From: Euborellia annulipes
Lineage: Eukaryota > Arthropoda > Insecta > Dermaptera > Anisolabididae
Assembly: GCA_023213315.1 (NCBI GenBank)
Contig: JAKCPI010002620.1
Location: 1-64,000 of the forward strand
Direction of reading: 5' to 3'
Length of the DNA: 64,000 bases
Shown: piece by piece, positions 54,690 to 64,000 of the stretch
How the letters are laid out: every line of letters begins with the position of its first letter
Position numbering within the stretch: position 1 is the first letter of the stretch
The notes under the pieces: generated by a model
Database searches by the model: none
What the model saw: only the letters and a program-made list of their open reading frames with translations
Told to the model about the DNA's origin: nothing
Translations under genes and position numbers: made by a program

Positions 54690-55550
54690 TGAAGTCGGGC
54701 AAAAGACGTTGTCACGTTAAAAAGCCACCCTCTGTGTAGAAGAGGCAGCCAATAGCAAATGTTTAAAAGATTTTAGAGTTACTTTCAATTGCAGTATATT
54801 TAAGAGACGAATGCATGTATAAATAAAAGGTTTCCAACGAGTCTTCTACACCATTCGGTAAGGGGAGGGGGTGGCAAATAACCCCCCTCCCCCTCAAATA
54901 ACATTTTGTACCTTGTATGGATTCGCAGAGGGAGAGAGAAGGTTAGGTACCCTTCCGAAAATAGCAAGCATTTCTATCTCGATTCTACACTTGGCCTACG
55001 GTGTAGCAAAACGTTTGATTTTTTATTTTTTTTTTTTTTTTGACGTTAAGCGAAGGAATATGAAATGTTTTATTCATTGCCAACTTTAAAAAAATTAATT
55101 CTCTCCTTCTGACCAGTAAATCTTTCAACTTGCATATTTAACACTTAATCTGTAATTTTTCACTTTTTTTTCCTTTTGAATGAATGATGGTGCAAATGCT
55201 TGCTCTCTTCTCTCTTCTCTTGGCAAGTTTGTTTGCTTGTTAGAAGAAGACTTTTCGCTTTTTTCTTCTTCTTCTGATGCTAATCGTTTAGAATTTGAAA
55301 TCGATATCTAGCTGCTATTCAAAAGCTCATTTGAATATTGACGCATAAAATAAATAAAAATAGAGAAAGAAAGAACAAACTGAGAATTCTTTTTTAATAT
55401 GCAAATTTCTGTTGTTGTTGTTGTTGTTGTGTTATCTGTTAATATATAAAAATGTTCTAATATAATAACACTCAACTCTATTTTCCCGCTTATTTTGTAG
55501 TCAAATACAGAATAAAAGACAAGCGAAACCAGGCATTGGCAAGAGAGAAG
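54690..55550. other. unique intronic sequence
   Basis: (TTG)n at 55411-55430 and a T-run near 55030. No gene recognised. Confidence 0.25.
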
Positions 55551-55556
55551 CGATTG

Positions 55557-55602
55557 ACGTTTCGGTATTTGTTTTCGGTGTTGTTTTATTATCTTCAGTT
55601 CT
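55557..55602 (-). ncRNA. hammerhead-like core without stem II
   Basis: Minus strand CTGAAGA-T (55598-55591) and GAAACGTC (from 55563). The 27-nt spacer shows no good stem. Confidence 0.25.
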
Positions 55603-55674
55603 TGATAAAAATCAAAACTAATTTAGCTTTTTTGTTGGTAGAAAGCCTTTGAGAAGATTCAAAATTCTTCTTCA

Positions 55675-56240
55675 AAAATCTGGTGTGACTGTAGCACAGC
55701 ACACAACTTCCTCTCACATTCGGTAATCGAAAGTTGTGTTCTGTGCTTGTCACACCAGATTTTTTGTGTCGACATATATTTAGTATCCGACAGTATGGTT
55801 CGTTCGATTTTCAAAATGTAAAATTGATAAGTATGGGAAAATATTTATATTTTGTTACCATGGCAACCATTTCTCCTATCTTCCCTATGAAATACAAGAG
55901 TAAAGTAGTCTTCAGAAGATTTCAATGGCAAAATGAGAATATACATTTTAAAGAGAATCTAAAAAATAATTGATTTTTGAATTTTAATCAAAATCGTTGA
56001 AGCGAATTTTGAGAAAACCAAAAAAAAAACTGAGAAACTACATCAGCAAAGTACTAGTACTTTTTGGCCGATTTTGTTTAAAAGCTTATTTTCACGCCCC
56101 GCGAAAACCACTTTTTTGGATTCAGGGGACCCCAATACGTGTATATATCATCAAAATCTCGACATTGAATTTTTGACATGAATCCAATACTTTCTCTATA
56201 TATATATATTAACATATCTATAGAGGTAAGAGAAAGCGAA
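55675..56240 (-). repeat. RA repeat, near full-length
   Basis: Complete symmetric 3' hairpin (aaatctggtgtgactgtagc ... cttgtcacaccagatttttt), body with a small deletion near 56095, 5' hairpin tactttctctatatatatat. Confidence 0.85.
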
Positions 56241-56329
56241 AAGGCAAAATCGCCGCCCGCCCTCCTATGTGCTTGAGCCTCGCCTGCAACCAAAGACCCC
56301 CAAGCTTTGGCTGGCTAAATATGCCTAGC

Positions 56330-56997
56330 CATAGACGTAGCCAGAAATTTTTGACGGGGGGGGGTTTAGGATTATTTCTCCCCCCCCCCACCCCGACTAA
56401 TGGGGCAGTATAAGGCGTCTAATGAAATATATGACTAGTCACTTACCCCACCTTCGCTTCGCCTCCCCCCTGGACCCCCCCTCGAGGTGGCTCGGGCCCG
56501 CCCTTTCTTAATTAAGTGCCGCAATTTTTCAATCAACTCGTATCAGGCAATAAATAATACAAATCTCTTAATTTTATGTATATTGGCCTAAAATACCGAC
56601 CGGGGTGTCTCTCTATGTGTTTCTCTTGACCAGACTCCTATCTCAGACCTCTTTAAGAAAAAAAATAAAAAATTTATTTATATAATAATTTTTATTATTT
56701 TTCATTTGCGAGATATAATCAATTTTAAGCGGTTTTAATTTTTTATAAAGCAAACCAAAAATCAATTCTTTTCAATGGGAAAATTCTGAATTTTCTCGAA
56801 TTTTTTGTGTTTTATTTAATTTTTTTTTTTTAAGCTAGAGAAAATTATTATATTTTACTTTCTCTTATCCTATATATGAAATATATAGAGAGAAAAACTA
56901 TTTTGTATTATAGAGCTTAAATATCTAGTCATGGCTTGGGTCCAATGGGGGGTTTGAACCCCCAAACCCCCCCCCCCCCCCCGTGGCTACGCCTATG
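56330..56997. mobile_element. hAT-type non-autonomous element, 668 bp
   Basis: Ends CATAGACGTAGCCAG and TGGCTACGCCTATG, with the exact 8-bp duplication TGCCTAGC at 56322-56329 and 56998-57005. Contains an RA 5' hairpin-like segment at 56858-56895. Confidence 0.88.
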
Positions 56998-57005
56998 TGC
57001 CTAGC

Positions 57006-58480
57006 CGACTCATTAAGAATTATACTGCCAACATCCCTTAACCAGTGGTTTCCAAACTTTGTATTGCAATGCCTCTCTTAAAATATTTAATCATATAACT
57101 CAACCCCCCCCCCCATTTTCTGGCAAATTTGTACGAATTAGCCGGAAATACGAATAATCGGGGTACGAAATATCGGGATCGCACTGAACACAGTATATAG
57201 ATTTAATATCGTTAGCATTTAGTAGAGGGAAAGAAGGAGGAGGCGAGAGTCTCGCTAACCTAATTAATAATTAATTGCTATTTAAGTGAATCAACGGTCT
57301 CCGTAATTACAAGGCAGCAAATTGAAATTGAAATCTAGCTATTTGGCAAATAATATGTCCTACCTGTCTAACTGCCTGCCTGCCTGCCTGCCTTAGAGGC
57401 ATAGGCATCATCATCGTAAAATAAACGCTATCTAGAGCAATATATTTAAAGGAGAGTTCCTCAATTAAACCTAAATAGGGTGTATATTTCAATTAGCCCT
57501 CTGCCTATTCAATTTTAGGGCCTAATTGGCTTTGTTTTTAGATGCTCCAACTTGCATCAAGTGATGTACTGGGGATATCATCTTAAACACTTTGCTCTTG
57601 TACCTACACATGGTTGGCATCTTAATCTTATTTTCAAATGAAAGATAACACCTAGGACCACCAAGATCAACGTTGTTAAGCAATGCCAAGGGGTGCAGAA
57701 AATCGGGATAGGTGGCCCTCGAAAAACAAGACCATTGAACGCCCGCCGGAAGCCATCGATACATACATGTAGATAAATAAATTTATAAAAGTCAAATGGC
57801 CTTTGCAGCCCTCATTTTAAACCCCCCCCCCCCCATACACAAAAATATTTCCAAATACGGGATATACCTCAGCCCCGGGGGGGCGGGGCCTGCCTTCCTC
57901 TCAAAGACACGGTCGTAATACTTTTTCTCTGATTTCATCTTATATACAAATTATTTTAGCCTATTTTATCCCTTTTTATTATAAATTAAAATTGAATTTT
58001 ATTATTATTGTATTAATACATGTTCTGCTAGACTGCGCTTTTATAGACAAGCAAACTGTTTGTGTAGCCCTTGGTTTGTGTGTCTGTGTTTGTTTGGACC
58101 GATAATATAAAAAAAAGCTAAAACCCTTTTGTTTATGTGTGTGTGTGTCCCTCTGAGATTAAATGTAATTTAACTGAACGAAAAGAGAGAAAAAAAAAAA
58201 ATTAAAATGTTTGGTTGACTTGCTCTCTCTCTCTCTTTTCTCTCTTTGGTCATCATTAATCTCTCTCTCTCTCTCTCTCTCTCTTTCTATTGATTTGATG
58301 CTCTTTTCATTTCCAAGATTATTTTTTGTTGCTAATGTAAAATCAAAACGTTTCAATTTGTTTTATAATTGAATTAGAATAACAAAAAGAGATTGGGGGT
58401 GGGGGTTGAATTGAATTCTATTTTAGTCTATCTCTCAAAATTCCTCAAAATGTTGTGCCTGATCTATATATTGTATTGAT
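57006..58480. other. intronic sequence with fragments
   Basis: CAGTGGTTTCCAAACTTTG at 57043 is a lone hAT-like end. (CCTG)n at 57373-57392. 57535-57750 is a diverged relative of the RA body (minus). No gene recognised. Confidence 0.3.
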
Positions 58481-58481
58481 A

Positions 58482-58578
58482 AAAAATCTGGTGCGATTGT
58501 CGGACAGCGCACAACTTCCTCTTACCATTCGGCAAGAGAAAGTTGTGTACTATGCTTGTCACGCCAGATTTTTTCTAG
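58482..58578. repeat. solo RA 3' hairpin
   Basis: aaaatctggtgcgattgtcg ... cttgtcacgccagatttttt. No body on either side. Confidence 0.65.
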
Positions 58579-58599
58579 CTAAATGAAATTCCGCCCTAG

Positions 58600-60000
58600 A
58601 TGAGTTTCTCCCCCCCTTCAGAGCCTAGTTATGCCGCTTTAGAAAGACTCTTAGATAATGATAAATAGTGATCTTTCTAGTTAAGCGAGCCAAAGTACAG
58701 CTAAACTTCGGATTTGTTGGGCAAGGAGAGGGAGGGATTTCTTCCCTTAGAGACATTTTATAAATGTGAATGCTAAATCTCATTTTGTCCTAACCTGATT
58801 AAAGAAGAGAGAGAGAGAGAGAGAGAGAAGGTTTGAAATTAGCAGCAATTAAGTAATTATATCTAATTTCACGTTTGTTTTTGTTTTTTAATTCCTTTTT
58901 GTTTCCATTTAATGACTTGACTTGATGATAATATTACAACAACAACTTCAACAAAAAGTATTTAATTTATAATTTCTCTCAAATCTTTTATTTTATATTC
59001 TTTTACAATTTTAATTTGTTATTAACATTAATTAAAACTCTGGGGTCTCTCTCTCTCAATTTAATTTTTTTTAACCTTCAACAGGTTATATGAAAATAAA
59101 CATCCTCGAAAAAATGAGAAAATAAGAAACCGCAGCCTGAAAAATCACTTTGTTTGACCATGTACAGTACATGTGGCTTTTGTTTGAGATGGCTGCTGGG
59201 TGTTTGTTTCTCCGTGTTAATTCCCCTAATTTTCATCTCATCTCTCGGAATTGCAAGTTAATTGTCAAAGGTCCAGCCAGGCCTGCTCACAATCCGGCCC
59301 TACAAACAATATAAGCTTATTAATTATTATTAATTTATTTAATAGTATTGTGATGCAAATATATGTGGAGAGAGAGGACCATTGGGAAAAAAAAAAAAAA
59401 AAAAAAACTACCATATTAGACTAACAAGTCACCTTATCAAGGAGCGCGAATGATCGAAACTTCAATGCAGAGCTGCGGATCATAAATGGGGCATTTGCAA
59501 ATGATGGGATAAATATTTTCGGGTTCATTAAAATTTGCAAATCTTCTTTATAAATTAAGTACGTGTTTCCATCTGTGTGATTTTTAAAATAGCGCTAGCT
59601 ACTCGCCATCCTAATTTGCGCTTGTAGTCTTATGTTAGATAGGGGAATTTAATTGAAGTACGCAATATACTTGTGTGCCAAATCGTTGACCGGAGGTGGG
59701 GGAAAGATGTTTTTAAAACATGAGTTAAACACCGAAACATCCTCTCTATGCCTAGAGTTCATATTTGAGCAAGTTTCTCTTAGCCTGCCATATACAAAAC
59801 GTTGCTTTGCTGTCCTCATCTCGGCGTTTTATTCGTTTTTGCTCTTTGCTATATTTAATGCTACAAGGAAGTATTTCCTTTTAGAACAGAGGGTATGTTG
59901 CTGCTCACCTGACTGACTTTTATTTCATACTCTTTTAAAGTGAAACTTTTATTATATCACTACGAATTTTTTGGTTCTTCTATCAGCATGTCGCTTTGTA
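58600..60000. other. unique intronic sequence
   Basis: A-run at 59388-59407. GATCGAAACTTC at 59453 is a decayed half of a hammerhead-like motif. No gene recognised. Confidence 0.25.
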
Positions 60001-60006
60001 ACGAGG

Positions 60007-60056
60007 TGACGTAAAAGGCCATGACGCTGCAAGCCATGACGTCACAATCCGTGACG
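60007..60056 (+). promoter_or_regulatory. four TGACG (CRE-like) sites at exact 15-bp spacing
   Basis: TGACGT at 60007, TGACG at 60022, the palindrome TGACGTCA at 60037 and TGACG at 60052. Units are about 15 bp with partly conserved intervening bases (aaggcca / caagcca). It may be a minisatellite or a cluster of CREB/ATF sites. Confidence 0.5.
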
Positions 60057-60204
60057 ACAAAAAAAAAAAAAGTTGAAATTTAATATATATAATGAATTAT
60101 AAAAAAATAATTGTGAGATTTAATAATTCAATTTTTAAATTGATAAAATATAATTTTTAAAATAATTTAAAATATTCAAATCTTCAATCTATATATACTG
60201 TATA

Positions 60205-60239
60205 TATATAATCCAGGGGGGCGAAGCCCTCCTGGCTAA
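60205..60239 (+). mobile_element. Helitron 3' end (hairpin plus CTAA)
   Basis: CCAGGGGGGCGAAGCCCTCC then TGG: a hairpin immediately followed by CTAA (60236-60239) and T. Confidence 0.6.
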
Positions 60240-60828
60240 TCTATATATAATAATTGCGGAGTGTCCGTCTGTCTGTCTGTCTGTCCGTCTGTCACGCTCT
60301 GTTTGACCAACTTCCCGTTGGAATTTTGAAACGAAATTTTGCAGTCTTATAGAGGACGTTATGGAGAGTCCCGGAAAAATACTCGGGTTCCGAAATTCCT
60401 ATAACTTTTCGAGTTATTAATTCTTAAAGTTACGATTTCTCCCATAGGAAATGTATAGAGAAATATTTAAGTATTCTTTGCAGTTGTGTATTCTATGAAG
60501 GTAAACAAATCCTCAAGCAGGCACTGGACTGGAATACTTAATACTAATAATTTTCTTTTTATAATGAATAAAAAGGCGAGCCCCCCCCCTGTCTAGATGC
60601 CACCCAGTTTCTCATAATTAAGAAAGGCGAGGGTCCGCCACGGGCGGGCCCGAGCCAGTGAGTGGGGGTCCAGGGGGCGTAGCCCCCCCTGTCTAGACGC
60701 CACCCAGTTTTTCATCAAGAAAGGCGAGGGTCCGCCGCAGGCGGGCCCGAGCCAGCTGGCGGGGGGTCCAGGGGGCGTAGCCCCCCTGGCTAGACGCGAA
60801 GCCCGCCGAAGGCGGGCGGCGCGGCTAG
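60240..60828 (+). mobile_element. non-autonomous Helitron, 589 bp
   Basis: Starts TCTATATATAATAATTGCGG just after the A of the preceding element. It ends with the hairpin GCCCGCCGAAGGCGGGC and, 8 bases on, CTAG (60825-60828) then T. A-T target insertion and TC...CTRR ends are diagnostic. Inside, a block of about 100 bp (gccacccagtttctc... / gccacccagtttttc..., at 60599 and 60699) is tandemly repeated. No Rep/helicase. Confidence 0.75.
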
Positions 60829-60842
60829 TTACTAAATAAATA

Positions 60843-61330
60843 TTGTTCACAGTTTTTAACATGCGTCTATTTTATTTTATTTTTGAAATTCCTATCGGGA
60901 TCCCCGTTTATTTACCCGAGGTGCTTACGTGTACGGAGACACACCTCAAACCCAACCGGCCTCTGGCCGTAGCCATCTACCGGCACCCCGTGAAGTTACA
61001 TCATTTCCTATCTCTAGCTCCTCCTCCTGCTCACTCGTCTCTAGCTAGTGAACTAATCCTTATTTCTGGTTCCAACCGGCTCCTTTTATCCAACCTCTTC
61101 TATGCTATGGAGGATGTCCTAGTTGAGGAGGGACTCCCTCAGCACCGGCGAGTAGCCTACTCCTTTCGAAGAATGCATCACTGAGAGGGAACCTTCTTTA
61201 CGTCCCTTCCACAGGACGGGATGTCGCAGCAACTCCCTCTCCTCGTAGAGTTGCCTGAGGGCTATTGTGGAAAGATCCTATATTCCAATCCAGGGCTTGC
61301 TTGAGGATTTGTTTACATTAAATAAATATT
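60843..61330. other. intronic sequence with a 113-residue open frame
   Basis: The frame 60843-61184 (+) has no recognisable domain. 61278-61320 (attccaatccagggcttgct ... gaggatttgtttac) is an inverted fragment of the Helitron interior near 60505. Confidence 0.25.
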
Positions 61331-61334
61331 TTTA

Positions 61335-61424
61335 TTTAATGAAAAATCCTGCATGCCAAGGATTTGAACAGGGATCTTCTTTGCAGAAGCTGACACCCTA
61401 GCTCACTACACCAGCGAGCCCTCC
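61335..61424 (-). repeat. second tRNA-like sequence (SINE head or tRNA pseudogene)
   Basis: Minus strand: gctcgctggtgtagtgagct (A-box-like TGGTGTAGTGAG) and ctgttcaaatccttggca (B box GTTCAAATCC). The anticodon arm is imperfect (cttctgcaaagaag). Different from the common SINE head. Confidence 0.55.
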
Positions 61425-61525
61425 ATGCGTCTATTGATTTCCTATTTTCCAATTATTAAATTAAGATTAAAAACGCGATTTTAATAACCTTAATTGAATA
61501 ATTTTTTGAAAATTTTCAGTTAAAC

Positions 61526-61600
61526 GCCTACGATCCGAAAAAAGTTTCACTTGCATCGTGGTTTCATAAAACCACACAATGATTTTTTTTTGTTGATAGC
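61526..61600 (+). repeat. repeat shared with 9095-9170
   Basis: cctacgatccgaaaaaagtt, cacttgcatcgtggtttcat, aaaaccacacaatgattttt. Confidence 0.65.
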
Positions 61601-61974
61601 TTGTCACACCGAAGTCGTGTGTTTCACTAGAATTAATAATTGTTTTTCCCTTTGCTTTTCTTTCTTATTACTTTGAATACGAGGGCTTTTTTTTCTCTTC
61701 CCCTCCGCTTTGATGCTAGCAAGCAAAGCAGCAGAGAGCCATTGTCAAACTTTAAAACAATATTAGCATAGAGTTTGTCTGCTTTTCATAAAGAGCATAT
61801 AAAAAGAGAGTTAAATATTAACTCTCTCTTTCCCACTCTCGCGCTTTATGATTTGGGAGGGGGGGGAGGGGGAGGGGGGAGGAAAGAAAAGACCACGAGT
61901 TTATCAAAAAATAAATAAATAAACATATCGTCTCTCTTAAGTTGAGTGCATTTGCACTACGAGGTCTAAATCAT

Positions 61975-62174
61975 CCACAAGCACAGCACACAACTTTCTC
62001 TTATCCTTCGGTAATCGAAAGTTGTGTGCTGTGCTTGTCACACCAGATTTTTTGTGCCGACATATATTTAGTTTCCGACAGTTCGGTACATTTGAATAAC
62101 TTATAACTATGGGAAAATATTTATATTTTGTTACCATGGCAACCATTTTCTCCTATCTTTCCTATCAAGTACAC
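61975..62174 (-). repeat. RA repeat, 3' part, cut by the retrotransposon
   Basis: agcacagcacacaactttct hairpin to cttgtcacaccagatttttt, then ttgttaccatggcaaccatt. The match to RA ends at about 62174. Confidence 0.8.
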
Positions 62175-64000
62175 ACACTTGGAAAAATCAATTGATTATT
62201 CCAATACTGAAACCAAACAAAGATGCAGAGGTTGGCGCCTCTTACAGGCCCATTGCTCTGTCTTCATGTATCCTCAAAATTTTCGAAAAACTCATTAAGT
62301 TTAGGCTTGAACATTTTTTAGAGCAAAATTACAAACTCCCACATCATTCTTTCGGATTTAGACCAAATTATTCTACAATGGATAACTTATCGATTCTAGT
62401 CTCTGACATTCAGTATTCTTTTGCTGAGAAAGGGTATCTGCTTGCAGCTTTCCTTGATATAGAGGGAGCATACGACAACGTCGATGTTCATATTCTATAT
62501 AATAAGCTTTTGCATGTAGGTATTGGACAGTCCACTGCTAAACTGATCTTCCGTCTGTTTGTAGAGAGAAATATCTATGTTAAAATTGAGAATGGCTTCA
62601 TAAATCGTAGAGTCAGTAAAGGGGTGGCTCAAGGGTCGATCCTATCTCCTCTCCTCTTCCTTTGTTATACTTGCGATTTAGGAAGGTATATTGTCCCTAA
62701 CTGCAAAATACTTCAGTATGCAGATGATATAACTATCTATTCTTCGAACATTAGGGTCGAAAAGTGCTGCGAGGATATAAGATCTTCATTAATGAGTCTT
62801 ACAAGTCACCTACATGGTATCAATCTAGCCATTTCTTGTAGCAAGTCTTCAGCCTGTCTTTTCACAAGGAGAAGGGTGCCTCCCCCTCTAAGTTTAAATT
62901 TGACTCAAAGGCTCGCTATTCCAATCGTCGCTAACGTTAAATATCTCGGTTTGATTTTGGACTCGAAATTGAGCTGGAAAGCCCAGATATATTGTCTTCG
63001 AGAGAAGTTAGTCAAAAGCATCTCGGTTTTAAGAGCAGTGGCAAGCTTTTCTTGGGGCGCACACCCTCGATCTCTAGTGCTAATCTATAATGCCTTGATT
63101 AGGTCACGATTGGATTATGGGAATTTTTTATTCGGCTCAGCATGTAAGACTTCTATACAAATCCTGGACAAGATCCAGTACAAAGCCATTAGAATCTGTT
63201 TAGGGTACCTCAAAACAGCCCCCACTAATGCTATGCTGGTAGAGGCAAACGAACTTCCCATAGAATTCAGGATACAATGGTTGGCGCAAAAATTTTATCT
63301 AAAGCGTTGGTCCCTTTTTTACCATCCCACTATAGAAACAATAAACGGCTTAGTTAAAAAGTTTTATAGTTCGGCATTCTGGAATAACTCTAAAATTCCT
63401 CCGTTAGTCCTAGCTTCCATAAAAATTCAGAATTTAAACATCCCGGTCAAAAAATTTTCTTTGCCCCCTAAATTCACTCTTCCTCTTTCTGTTTTAAACT
63501 CACCTATAAAGATATATCTTGATTCAAACTTGGTCCCAAGCAATAATTTCGACAAAGTTATCTTCACCGACGGCTCAAAATCCCAGAACAAAACAGGCTG
63601 TGCAATCTACGACTCCCATTCACCAAACTTCCTGCTATTCAAACTGCCAAATGAGCTCTCGATATTTTCAGCAGAAATGATTGCCATTAGAGAAGCTATC
63701 ATTTACGCGAAGAATTCAGCAGCTAATAACATTTTAATCTGTTCTGACTCCAAATCTTCTTTACTTTCCATTCAATCTGCAAAAAAAGATAGAAAGATTA
63801 ATTATTATGAAGCAGAAATAATAAACCAAATAGACCAATCCAGACTGAAGGGCCAAGATATAACTTTCAAATGGGTTAAAGGACACTGCCACAATCCAGG
63901 GAACGAAATGGCCGACTATCTGGCTAAGAGGGCGGCTAGCACAGGCCCTCTCTTAAATGAAAGAATCCCTTGGAGAGATGCGGTTGCCATCATTAAGCAA
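62175..64000 (+). mobile_element. non-LTR retrotransposon (jockey/I group, RNase H-bearing), 5'-truncated
   Basis: The left edge is an abrupt junction inside an RA repeat: the RA consensus runs up to about 62174 and the retroelement starts in mid reverse-transcriptase frame. The element continues past the window end. 5' truncation is the usual outcome of target-primed reverse transcription. The open frame implies a recent insertion. Confidence 0.85.
62177..64000 (+). CDS. reverse transcriptase plus RNase H polyprotein (ORF2 type), partial at both ends
   Basis: 608 codons without a stop, open at the window edge. The N-terminal part shows the finger motif KPNKD...SYRPIALSS (about residues 12-30). 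Catalytic motif A is FLDIEGAYD, with Asp at residue 94. The AQGSILSPLLF motif follows, and then YADD at residues 181-184 (62717-62728). The thumb region contains YLGLILDSKLSW and RSRLDYGNFLFG. A type I RNase H domain follows, with all four acidic catalytic residues: Asp465 (FTDGSKS), Glu500 (SAEMIAI), Asp524 (CSDSKSS) and Asp580 (NEMADYLA). An RNase H after the RT is typical of I-like clades rather than classic jockey. The endonuclease and ORF1 are missing through 5' truncation. There is no start codon of its own. The frame stays open upstream into the RA repeat, which is accidental. Confidence 0.9.

Larger units (their letters stand above)
27920..64000 (+). other. 5' part of a very large first intron of the AUTS2-like gene
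   Basis: It begins at the GTAAGC donor after the AUTS2-like exon. No downstream exon of this family is recognisable before the window ends, so the intron is at least 36 kb. Very long early introns are typical of AUTS2 in vertebrates. The repeats annotated below from 27920 onward lie inside it. Confidence 0.6.

Noticed and set aside
60593..60862. 89-residue Arg/Pro-rich open frame on the minus strand
   Set aside because: It is the tandem GC-rich tail of the Helitron read backwards.

Overview
This is nuclear DNA of an animal, most likely an arthropod. It is AT-rich, contains no long intact host gene, and is built mainly from interspersed repeats. The only host coding sequence I can name is one exon at 27521-27919 (+), which matches the N-terminal exon of the AUTS2 / tay bridge / fibrosin family: a basic PPRRK stretch followed by EEDIIDGFA. 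It ends in a clean GTAAGC donor. From 27920 to the end of the window is then probably the 5' part of one very large first intron. The poly-Asn and poly-Gln tracts are the main reason for suspecting an arthropod; that is inference.

Layout. 1-5090: tandem and interspersed repeats, including a 190-bp hAT-type element whose empty site is preserved in a sister repeat copy. 5090-10440: mostly unique sequence with several splice-acceptor-like signals (weak candidate exons), an inverted pair of hammerhead-ribozyme-like motifs, and a 684-bp terminal-inverted-repeat (TIR) element. 10440-26560: dense, nested mobile elements, including a three-layer nest at 13545-15741 and a 1.57-kb near-perfect palindrome at 18635-20201 whose loop keeps a Tc1/mariner transposase fragment. 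26880-27520: probable promoter and 5' UTR with a chain of short upstream ORFs. 27521-27919: AUTS2-like exon. 27920-62174: intron with fewer repeats, simple repeats, more hammerhead-like motifs, a head-to-tail pair of Helitron ends and a 15-bp-periodic TGACG array. 62175-64000: 5'-truncated non-LTR retrotransposon with an open reverse transcriptase and RNase H frame running off the window.

Repeat families seen repeatedly. (a) RA: a roughly 0.7-kb element (type copy 34125-34821) bounded by two palindromic hairpins. (b) A tRNA-derived SINE of about 260 bp with A and B boxes, a fixed 3' tail domain, a (GTGAGT)-type plus poly(A) end, and 11-14-bp target duplications. (c) hAT-type non-autonomous elements with exact 8-bp target duplications. 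(d) Tc1/mariner-type elements flanked by TA. (e) Helitron ends (TC...hairpin-CTRR). (f) Short elements carrying hammerhead-like cores (CTGANGA, stem II, GAAA) followed by a self-complementary ACGT or ATAT. Family (f), with stem II sequence changing while pairing is kept, is the most interesting signal in the window.

Limits: coordinates of repeat edges are read by eye, element family names rest on terminal motifs and target duplications, and no database search was possible.
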